Assembly (NCBI GenBank): GCA_043810345.1
Contig: JBDROF010000018.1
Span: 1-64,000 of the forward strand
From: QYOJ01 sp043810345
GTDB taxonomy: Bacteria > Bacteroidota > Bacteroidia > Bacteroidales > FEN-979
Length of the DNA: 64,000 bases
Reading direction: 5' to 3'
In this document: piece after piece, positions 34,787-41,993 of the stretch
Position numbering within the stretch: position 1 is the stretch's first letter
How the letters are laid out: every line of letters begins with the position of its first letter
Notes under the pieces: model-generated
Database searches by the model: none
What the model was told of the DNA's origin: nothing
What the model saw: only the letters and a program-made list of their open reading frames with translations
Translations under genes and position numbers: made by a program

Positions 34787-35478
34787 ATGTCACATAATCT
34801 TTTGCAGGGAAAGAAAGGAATTATCTTCGGCGCCCTGGATGAAAAATCGATAGCCTGGAAAGTTGCCGAGAAGGCACATCTGGAGGGGGCCGTTTTTACT
34901 CTTACAAACACTCCACTCGCTCTTCGTTTTGGAACCCTGACCACCTTGGCAAAACAGGTTGGAGCGGAGATCATTCCAGCGGATGCCACCAAGGTGGATG
35001 ACCTGAAAACGGTGATGGAACGTTCTATGGAGATCCTGGGGGGAAAGGTCGACTTTCTCCTCCATTCTATCGCCATGTCGATGAACGTGAGAAAGAGCCG
35101 CACGTACGATGACCTTGATTACAACTTTTACCACCAAACGATGCCAAGGCTATGCCGGAGTCCATCGCCCGAAGCTTTGGATACATCTATGGCCGCGAGA
35201 AGCACATCCGGGTAAATACCATTTCTCAATCTCCCACCATCACAACTGCCGGCAGCGGGGTCAAAGGGATCGATGCCCTGCTGGACTTTACTGAGCGAAT
35301 GTCACCACTGGGAAATGCAACGGCTGAAGAATGCGCCAATTTTTGCATCGTCCGCTTCTCCGATCTTTCCAAAAAAATAACCATGCAAAACATCTTTCAC
35401 GATGGCGGTTTTTCTAATATGGGGATGAGCCTGAAGGCAATGACCCAGTATAATAAATGCCTCGATGAAGATGAATGA
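34787..35478 (+). pseudogene. fabI: Enoyl-ACP reductase FabI, broken by an internal deletion with frame change
   Basis: FabI reduces the enoyl-ACP double bond in fatty-acid elongation. The first part reads well to YDDLDYNFYHQT (ending at about 35140): GKKGIIFGALDEKSIAWKVAE (NADH site), NTPLALRFG, ADATKVDDL, DFLLHSIAMSMNVRK. The family then expects about 46 more residues, including the catalytic Tyr of the Tyr-x6-Lys pair, but the sequence jumps in another frame to DAKAMPESIARSFGYIYGRE and continues intact to KCLDEDE. So roughly 137-139 bases are missing; Lys stays, Tyr is gone. The two pieces overlap in different frames (34787-35215 and 35152-35478). Either a pseudogene or an assembly error. 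Confidence 0.88.
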
Positions 35479-35487
35479 TTTTTCTGT

Positions 35488-35495
35488 TAAATTTG
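35488..35495 (+). promoter_or_regulatory. -7 box TAAATTTG for the etf operon
   Basis: Exact TAnnTTTG match, 25 bases before the etfB ATG at 35521. It shows that the etf genes can be read independently of the upstream bamD run. Confidence 0.6.
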
Positions 35496-35520
35496 CAACC
35501 TCAATTTAACTCACAGTGGT

Positions 35521-36270
35521 ATGAAATTATTAGTCTGCATCAGCAATGTCCCTGATACTACGACCAAAGTCAAATTTGTAGATGACCTGAAAAAGCTGGA
35601 CGAAACCGGCATCCAATGGGTTATCAATCCGTGGGATGAGCTCTCCCTTACCCGGGCTCTGGAGTTGAAAGACGACTCTGCCAACGGCATTGAGAAGATT
35701 ACGGTTGCCCATGTTGGACTGGCAGGGGCTGAACCCACTATCCGGAAAGCGCTTGCCATCGGTGCTGATGATGCCATCCGGATCAATGCAGCTCCGACAG
35801 ATGCCTATTTTGTTGCTGCTCAGTTAGCTGAAGTGATCAAGAACGACTCGTATGATATTATCCTATGCGGGATCGAATCCAGCGATTTCAACGGATCAAC
35901 GGTAGGGGGGATGCTGGCCGAACTTCTCGGAATCCCCTCTGTGTCTGCTGTGTCCGGTCTCCAACTCGAAGATGGGGAGGCCGTATTAACCCGGGAGATT
36001 GATGGAGGAAAAGAGACGGTGATGGTGCCTGTTCCATTCGTAGCCATTGTCCAGAAAGGGATTGCCAAAGAGCCTCGTATCCCTTCGATGCGAGGGATCA
36101 TGATGGCCCGTAGCAAACCTATTCTTGTATCGGAACCTGCTGCTATAGAAGCCCTCACCACTATCGTTCAGTATGAGATGCCGCAACCACGAACTGCCTG
36201 CAAGTTTGTGGATTCCGAAAATCCCGCAGCGTTAATTGCCCTCCTTCAGAACGAAGCAAAACTTATTTAA
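35521..36270 (+). CDS. etfB: Electron transfer flavoprotein beta subunit
   Basis: A 249-residue subunit that carries AMP and, with EtfA, accepts electrons from acyl-CoA dehydrogenases. Features: KLLVCISNVPDTTTKVKF, IQWVINPWDELSLTRALELK, VAHVGLAGAEPTIRKALAIGADDAIRI, YDIILCGIESSDFNGSTVGGMLAELLGIPSVSAV and the terminal segment with KEPRIPSMRGIMMARSKPI. Ten bases before etfA. The order etfB-etfA-Fe-S membrane protein-CCG protein-acyl-CoA dehydrogenase defines one functional unit. Confidence 0.95.
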   Translation: MKLLVCISNVPDTTTKVKFVDDLKKLDETGIQWVINPWDELSLTRALELKDDSANGIEKITVAHVGLAGAEPTIRKALAIGADDAIRINAAPTDAYFVAAQLAEVIKNDSYDIILCGIESSDFNGSTVGGMLAELLGIPSVSAVSGLQLEDGEAVLTREIDGGKETVMVPVPFVAIVQKGIAKEPRIPSMRGIMMARSKPILVSEPAAIEALTTIVQYEMPQPRTACKFVDSENPAALIALLQNEAKLI

Positions 36271-36279
36271 AAAAAAGAT

Positions 36280-37251
36280 ATGTCAGTTTTAACATTCGTT
36301 GAAAACTGGGACGGAAAATTCAAAAAACTCACCTTTGAACTCGTCTCCTACGCAGCCAAAGTTGCTGAAATGATGAATACAAGCGCCATCGCGCTCTCCA
36401 TCGGGAAAGTTGAAGTAGCAGAGCTTGAAAAGATTGGAAATTATGGAGTGAAAAAGGTTATTCATATTGAAAATGAAGAACTTGCGCAACTCGACAATCA
36501 GGCCTATGCCTCCGTGATTGCTGAAATGGCTACCAAGGAAGAAGCTTCCGTCCTGGTGTTAGCTAACAACAATACAGGCAAAGCGCTGGCTCCCAGGTTA
36601 TCTGTTAAACTCAAAGCAGGAATTGGCTCCGGTGTTAGTAAGTTACCCATTAGTATCGCTCCTTTTACGGTCTATAAGAAAGTCTATTCTGGCCGTGCTT
36701 TTGCCAATCTTACCATCAAATCTCCAGTCCGGATCCTCACGCTGGCTCAAAATTCATTTGAACTGATCGGAACGCCGAATAAGGCCACAGTAGAGACCAT
36801 TGCGGTTCAGGTTGATCCAGGTCTCCTCAAGACGGTGATCAAAGAGGTACAAAAACAGACTGGAAAAATCCTGCTGACCGATGCCGAAATCGTCGTATCC
36901 GGTGGGCGAGGGATGAAATCTCCTGACAACTGGGGACCCCTCGTTGAGCTTGCTGATCTTCTTGGCGCCGCTACGGCTTGTTCGCGACCGGTATCTGACG
37001 AAGGATGGCGGCCACATGAAGAGCACACAGGCCAGACCGGGAAGATCATTGCTCCCAACCTATATTTCGCCATCGGAATTTCCGGCGCCACCCAGCATAT
37101 TGCCGGCGTCAGCGCTTCCAAATATATCGTGGCGATCAATACCGATAAAGATGCGCCCGTGTTTGAATCAGCTCAATACGGTATCATTGGCGATGCCAGT
37201 AAAATCTTGCCAAAACTGGTTGAAGCCGTCAGGGAGATCAAATCCAGATAG
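36280..37251 (+). CDS. etfA: Electron transfer flavoprotein alpha subunit
   Basis: A 323-residue FAD-binding subunit. N-terminal domain starts LTFVENWDGKFKKLTFELVSYA; the C-terminal FAD domain has VVSGGRGMKSPDNW, the ATACSRPVSDEGWRP segment, TGQTGKIIAPNLYFAIGISGATQHIAGV and NTDKDAPVFESAQYGIIGDA. These are all the standard FAD-contact motifs. There is no extra NAD- or ferredoxin-binding domain, so it looks like an ordinary (non-bifurcating) ETF, although the lysine/arginine details that mark bifurcation were not checked. Three bases before the next gene. Confidence 0.95.
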   Translation: MSVLTFVENWDGKFKKLTFELVSYAAKVAEMMNTSAIALSIGKVEVAELEKIGNYGVKKVIHIENEELAQLDNQAYASVIAEMATKEEASVLVLANNNTGKALAPRLSVKLKAGIGSGVSKLPISIAPFTVYKKVYSGRAFANLTIKSPVRILTLAQNSFELIGTPNKATVETIAVQVDPGLLKTVIKEVQKQTGKILLTDAEIVVSGGRGMKSPDNWGPLVELADLLGAATACSRPVSDEGWRPHEEHTGQTGKIIAPNLYFAIGISGATQHIAGVSASKYIVAINTDKDAPVFESAQYGIIGDASKILPKLVEAVREIKSR

Positions 37252-37253
37252 GA

Positions 37254-38573
37254 ATGACCAAACAATTGATTTTTGCCCTCATCCTGCTGGTTACGCTTGG
37301 AGTTTTTACCTTCACCATCAACCGGATCATCAGCTATTTCAGGTTTACTAAAGCCAATTTCCCGGTAAGGAATCTGGCGAAGCGGTTCGGGTTGATACTA
37401 GAGGTGGCGTTCGGACAAACCAAGATCTTCCGCAAGCCGGTAACCGGATTCTTTCATGCATTGGTTTTCTGGGGATTTTGTGTAATCCTGATCGGTAGTA
37501 TTGAAATGATCATCGACGGACTGATTGGGACCGACAAGGCGTTGAAATCCACGGGCTTTCTTTACGATATCATCATGGCCTCAGGAGATGTCTTTGCCGT
37601 ATTGGTTGCTCTTTCAATTATCATCTTTCTGATTCGCAGGATCTTCATGCATGTTAGCAGGTTTGAAGGCATCGAAATGAAAGCGATCTCTCACATCGAT
37701 GCCAATGTAGCCCTTATCATGATCCTCCTGCTGATGCTTTCTCTAACTGGAATGAATGTTGCATACCTTGACTATCAGCACCTTAGAGGAGAGGAGGTGG
37801 CCGGCGTTTATCCTGTAAGCGCCTGGCTGACAGGCATTTTTTCAGGTATTTCCGTGAAAGGACTTTCTGTTTGGTATTCCTCCTTCTGGTGGATCCATAT
37901 CCTGTTGATCTTCATTTTTGCTAACTTCCTGCCATACTCGAAACATTTTCACGTCTTTTTATCGGTCCCCAATGTTTTTCTTTCTCGGCTGGAATCACTT
38001 GGGAAACTACCAAATATGGATCACGTGACCAGAGAGGTGAAGCTGATGCTGGATCCCAACACTGCTTTTGCAGCTCCTTCAGGAGATGAACCAGTGGAAC
38101 GGTTTGGGGTAAAGGATGTAGAGGATATCAGCTGGAAAAATTATTTTGACGCCCTGTCCTGTACCGAATGCGGACGCTGTACTGCCGTTTGTCCGGCCAA
38201 CCTGACTGGGAAAAAGCTCTCCCCCCGAAAAATCATGATGGATGTACGTGCCCGAATGAAGGAGAAAGGTCCAGGGATGGTAAAGTATGGCCGGGAGTTC
38301 TCGGATCAGAAATCCTTGCTGAAAGACTATATTTCCGTGGAGGAGCTATGGGCCTGCACCACCTGTAACGCCTGTGCCAAAGAGTGCCCTATCAACATCA
38401 ACCATCCCACACTGATCCTCGATTTGCGAAGGTTCCTGGTGATGGAAGAGGCTTACGCACCCGGTGAGATCAAAGCGGTGTTCAGCAACATTGAAAACAA
38501 CGGAGCTCCCTGGCAGTATTCTCCTGAAGACCGCCTGCAGTGGGCTGAAAACCTGGAAGTCAACCTGAAGTAA
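37254..38573 (+). CDS. Membrane haem-b/4Fe-4S protein of an ETF:quinone oxidoreductase (HdrC/NarI-like)
   Basis: A 439-residue protein. Residues 1-230 hold five hydrophobic spans with histidines placed as haem-b ligands (FFHALVFW, SHIDANV, WIHILLIF, SKHFHVF), resembling the NarI gamma subunit. The C-terminal part carries two 4Fe-4S sites, CTECGRCTAVCP near residue 303 and CTTCNACAKECP near residue 373. It matches the N-terminal half of the membrane Fe-S oxidoreductases (DUF224-type EMO) that take electrons from ETF to menaquinone. The CCG-domain part is on the next gene, two bases downstream, so the protein is split. Confidence 0.85.
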   Translation: MTKQLIFALILLVTLGVFTFTINRIISYFRFTKANFPVRNLAKRFGLILEVAFGQTKIFRKPVTGFFHALVFWGFCVILIGSIEMIIDGLIGTDKALKSTGFLYDIIMASGDVFAVLVALSIIIFLIRRIFMHVSRFEGIEMKAISHIDANVALIMILLLMLSLTGMNVAYLDYQHLRGEEVAGVYPVSAWLTGIFSGISVKGLSVWYSSFWWIHILLIFIFANFLPYSKHFHVFLSVPNVFLSRLESLGKLPNMDHVTREVKLMLDPNTAFAAPSGDEPVERFGVKDVEDISWKNYFDALSCTECGRCTAVCPANLTGKKLSPRKIMMDVRARMKEKGPGMVKYGREFSDQKSLLKDYISVEELWACTTCNACAKECPININHPTLILDLRRFLVMEEAYAPGEIKAVFSNIENNGAPWQYSPEDRLQWAENLEVNLK

Positions 38574-38574
38574 G

Positions 38575-39369
38575 ATGGAAACCAAGCTACTGGAAATACC
38601 TGTTATGGCCGTCTTGGTTGCACGTGGCGAAAAACCGGAATACCTTTTCTGGGTAGGTTGCGCCGGCGCCTTCGATGATCGCTACCGCAAGGTGGCCAGG
38701 GCTTTTGCCAAGATCCTCTCTCACCTGGATGTCAGCTATGCTGTCCTGGGAAAAGAGGAGAGCTGTACCGGTGATCCGGCCCGGCGGGCAGGGAATGAGA
38801 TGCTTTACCAGATGCAGGCGTTGCAGAATATCGAATTGTTTACCTCCTACGGGATTCAAAAGATACTGACCATTTGTCCTCATTGCTACAACATCTTCAA
38901 AAATGACTATCCTGATCTGGGTGGTACCTATGAGGTTATCAACTACCTTACATTCCTGGATCAGGCTATGCAGAACAGCAGGTTAAAGGTAGATCCCTCT
39001 ATCTTCAGTGATGCCAGGGTCACCTATCATGATCCCTGTTACCTGGGCCGTTCGAACAATATCTATGACGAACCCCGGAAGATCCTGAGGCAGCTGACCC
39101 GGAACGTCGTGGAGATGGAGCGGAATAAGAGCTTTGCACTCTGTTGCGGAGCAGGAGGAGGACAATATTTCAAGGAGGCGGAGAAAGGGGAGAAGGAGAT
39201 CTTTATGGAGCGTACAGAAGAGGCGCTGAGAACGGATCCTGAGATCATTGCTACGGCCTGTCCCTTTTGCATGACCATGCTGACCGACGGACTCAAGTAC
39301 AAAAATAAAGAGGAAAAGATCAAGAACCTGGATGTGGCTGAAATGATCGTTCAGGCCCTGGGTCTCTGA
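38575..39369 (+). CDS. CCG-domain Fe-S protein (HdrB-like), partner of the membrane Fe-S protein
   Basis: A 264-residue cytosolic protein with two cysteine-rich CCG-type domains: FWVGCAGAFDDRYRK and ESCTGDPARR, CPHCYNIFKNDYPD; then TYHDPCYLGR, ALCCGAGGGQYF and ATACPFCMTML. Such domains hold non-cubane 4Fe-4S clusters in HdrB and 4Fe-4S in LutA/GlpC-like proteins. With the preceding gene it reconstitutes the domain order of one-piece ETF:menaquinone oxidoreductases. Start at 38575; possible alternative at MAVLVARG (38599). Confidence 0.88.
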   Translation: METKLLEIPVMAVLVARGEKPEYLFWVGCAGAFDDRYRKVARAFAKILSHLDVSYAVLGKEESCTGDPARRAGNEMLYQMQALQNIELFTSYGIQKILTICPHCYNIFKNDYPDLGGTYEVINYLTFLDQAMQNSRLKVDPSIFSDARVTYHDPCYLGRSNNIYDEPRKILRQLTRNVVEMERNKSFALCCGAGGGQYFKEAEKGEKEIFMERTEEALRTDPEIIATACPFCMTMLTDGLKYKNKEEKIKNLDVAEMIVQALGL

Positions 39370-39414
39370 ATGACTTGAAGGGAATATACACCTGATATTT
39401 TTTAACACGGAAAA

Positions 39415-41199
39415 ATGGAACATAGAAAAGTATTGAAAAGTGGTGAGTTCCTGGTAGATGAAGTCGATGCAAATGACATATTCATACCTGAGGAATTCAA
39501 TGAAGAGCAATTGATGATTGCGGAGACCATTAAGGATTTCCTGGCTGCTGAGCTTTACCCGCATCTCGATCAGATTGACTCGCCTGATATTGAACTGATG
39601 AAGACGATCCTGAAAAAATCGGGAGATCTGGGTCTGATGGGAATCTCATTACCCGAAGAGTATGGCGGATTTGGTCAGGATTTTGTCACCCAGATGCTCG
39701 CTGCCGAAACGGTTGGAGCGGGATACTCATTCTCTGTTGCTTTCATGGCACACTGTGGAATTGGGACCCTGCCCATCATGTATTACGGAGACGAAAATCA
39801 GCGGCAGCGGTATGTCACCAAACTGGCAACAGGTGAGTTCCTGGGCGCTTATTGCCTGACAGAACCCGGTGCCGGGAGCGATGCCAATTCCGGGAAAACA
39901 CAGGCCAGGTTATCCGAAGATGGAACGCACTATATACTGACCGGACAGAAGATGTGGATCACCAATGCAAATTTTGCGGATCTCCAGACCGTGTTTGCAA
40001 AAATCGACAACGATCGTGTCCTCAGTGCCTTCATAGTTGAGCGAAACTATCCAGGTGTGGTGATTTCGCCTGATGAAAAGAAGATGGGGATCAAAGGATC
40101 CTCCACTGCTCAGATCTTCTATAACGATGTCAAAGTTCCTGTTGAGAATTTGATCGGCAAGCGGGGAGAGGGTTTTCGTATCGCGCTCAGCATCTTGCAT
40201 ATGGGGCGTATCAAACTGGGAGCCAATGTGCTGGGAGCAGCTAAAAAAGCCATCGATGATTCAGTCCAGTACGCCAATGAACGGAAACAGTTTGGAGTCC
40301 TGATCTCTACCTTCGGAGCCATAAAACACAAGCTGGCGGAACAGGTCATCCGAACCTTCGCGCTTGAATCGGCCATCTACCGAGTCAGCAAGGATATTGA
40401 CCGGCAGATTGATCTGAACAAGGCGGAAGGCGTGGATAAAGGAAGAGCTGCCATAGAGGGAATTAGCCATTATGCAGTGGAAGCTGCCATTCTGAAGGTT
40501 TTTGGCTCAGAAGTACTTGATTTTGTGATTGATGAGGCTGTTCAGATCCATGGAGGGATGGGATACTCTGCCGAAATGGCAGTTGAACGCGGATATCGGG
40601 ACTCCCGGATCAACAGGATCTTCGAAGGCACCAATGAAATCAACCGACTGCTGGTTGTTGATACCGCTATGAAACGTGGCATGAAGGGAGATTTTGACCT
40701 CGCTGGAAAAGCCGGAGCATTGAAATCCAACCTGGAACATGTGGCAGAGAAGGGTGTGAACGGAGAAGGTTATTATGAGGAGAAGATGAGAATCCTTCGT
40801 AATTTCAAGAAAGCTATTTTGCTGGTAATGAATGGCGCCTCAACCACCTTTTGCAGGCAGTTGGTTCACGAACAGGAGGTATTGAATAACCTCTCTGATA
40901 TGATCACCGAGATCTATGTCGCTGAATCCACAACTCTCAGGGTCAAGAAGATGGAATCGCTGAAAGGTGAGGCAGCCATTGCTGTCTACAGGCAGATCCT
41001 CGACGTGTTGGTATATGATTCCGGTAGCAGGATTGAAAAGAATGGTCTGGATGCCATAAACTCATTCGCTGCTGGCGAAGAGGCACAAGGCCTAATTACT
41101 GCCATCAAGATCCTTTCAACCGTAAAAGGTGTGAATGTGAAGGTTGCCAGGAGAGTCATCGCGGATAAACTGATCGAAGACAACGGTTACAAATTTTAA
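39415..41199 (+). CDS. Acyl-CoA dehydrogenase, long (VLCAD-like) form
   Basis: A 594-residue flavoenzyme that oxidises acyl-CoA to enoyl-CoA and gives its electrons to EtfAB. Visible: FNEEQLMIAETIKDFLAAELYP, GLMGISLPEEYGGFGQDF, YCLTEPGAGSDANS near residue 145, GQKMWITNANFADL, IKGSSTAQIFYNDVKVP, YANERKQFGVLIST, IHGGMGYSAEMAVERGYRDSRINRIFEGTNEI with the catalytic Glu. A C-terminal extension of about 150 residues (from residue 440) makes it VLCAD/ACAD9-like in length. Placed 45 bases after the CCG gene, the natural electron donor of this cluster; suggests beta-oxidation of longer fatty acids. Confidence 0.92.
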   Translation: MEHRKVLKSGEFLVDEVDANDIFIPEEFNEEQLMIAETIKDFLAAELYPHLDQIDSPDIELMKTILKKSGDLGLMGISLPEEYGGFGQDFVTQMLAAETVGAGYSFSVAFMAHCGIGTLPIMYYGDENQRQRYVTKLATGEFLGAYCLTEPGAGSDANSGKTQARLSEDGTHYILTGQKMWITNANFADLQTVFAKIDNDRVLSAFIVERNYPGVVISPDEKKMGIKGSSTAQIFYNDVKVPVENLIGKRGEGFRIALSILHMGRIKLGANVLGAAKKAIDDSVQYANERKQFGVLISTFGAIKHKLAEQVIRTFALESAIYRVSKDIDRQIDLNKAEGVDKGRAAIEGISHYAVEAAILKVFGSEVLDFVIDEAVQIHGGMGYSAEMAVERGYRDSRINRIFEGTNEINRLLVVDTAMKRGMKGDFDLAGKAGALKSNLEHVAEKGVNGEGYYEEKMRILRNFKKAILLVMNGASTTFCRQLVHEQEVLNNLSDMITEIYVAESTTLRVKKMESLKGEAAIAVYRQILDVLVYDSGSRIEKNGLDAINSFAAGEEAQGLITAIKILSTVKGVNVKVARRVIADKLIEDNGYKF

Positions 41200-41207
41200 A
41201 GATACCA

Positions 41208-41993
41208 ATGATCATTCTGGCTGGTAGCGGTGGAGCGTTTGAAGGAGGGTTTCTGACCCTGGTTGTAGTCCTTGTCGCCCTATTCGCGATCGCATTATTT
41301 ATTATTTTTCTTCGAAAAAACACATTCCCAATTCTGAATCTTCTGTTTATCAGGATTTTCAGAGGTAAATACAGCTATGAATACCTCGAATTCTTTAAAA
41401 AGAATGATCTCCGCAATCCGTTGAATAATTGCATCAGAGATGAGATCACCCTTCATTTCTCCGTCTTTTTCAAGCGGTTAAAGGGAGCGGCCGATTTCAC
41501 AACAAACATCCCCATTGAGTTTAAGGATGTTCCCTTCCTGACCTCTTACCGGAAACTTGTGAAAGAGCTTGGTACACCGCACTGCATAAACATCGCCCGA
41601 TTTGGAAGGAACAGGGTGAAGGTGGTGGGGTACAACGAGACATTTCATCAGAAAAAAATGAAATCGCTGTTCTATTTCATTGAGGATGAGTTTGTTATGG
41701 GTGAATTTGTCTTCTCAGAAACCCGCCGGATGGATCCCACGCAAGTCCAGCAAGCGCTATCACAGAAGTACCTCGATGGGGAGACACTTTCTCCGGACAC
41801 ATTTTATATTGAAAACCCCATGGGAAATATTCTGAATTACCACGACAACGGATTTTTTGCTTCTGTGAAGTACCTCTATCGCGGGGATACACGTATCAAC
41901 GAGATCCTGAATCACATTTTTACCCAATCCCACCAGAACGGACAAGCTTTCAGGCGGGCGATGATTCAGGAGGAGTTATTGAACCGGTTTTGA
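41208..41993 (+). CDS. Membrane-anchored protein of unknown function, in the etf operon
   Basis: A 261-residue protein with one N-terminal membrane span (residues 14-35, LTLVVVLVALFAIALFIIFLR) and a soluble C-terminal domain with FEFFKKNDLRNPLN-like, CINIARFGRNRVKVVGYNE and FYFIEDEFVMGEFVFSE segments. No known motif. Eight bases after the acyl-CoA dehydrogenase, so it belongs to the etf transcript and may help assemble or anchor it; that is inference from position only. Its tail overlaps the convergent clpC tail by 18 bases. Confidence 0.68.
   Translation: MIILAGSGGAFEGGFLTLVVVLVALFAIALFIIFLRKNTFPILNLLFIRIFRGKYSYEYLEFFKKNDLRNPLNNCIRDEITLHFSVFFKRLKGAADFTTNIPIEFKDVPFLTSYRKLVKELGTPHCINIARFGRNRVKVVGYNETFHQKKMKSLFYFIEDEFVMGEFVFSETRRMDPTQVQQALSQKYLDGETLSPDTFYIENPMGNILNYHDNGFFASVKYLYRGDTRINEILNHIFTQSHQNGQAFRRAMIQEELLNRF

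Noticed and set aside
35152..35478. A separate short gene downstream of the FabI fragment
   Set aside because: Its translation is the C-terminal part of FabI in another frame, so both pieces belong to one broken gene.
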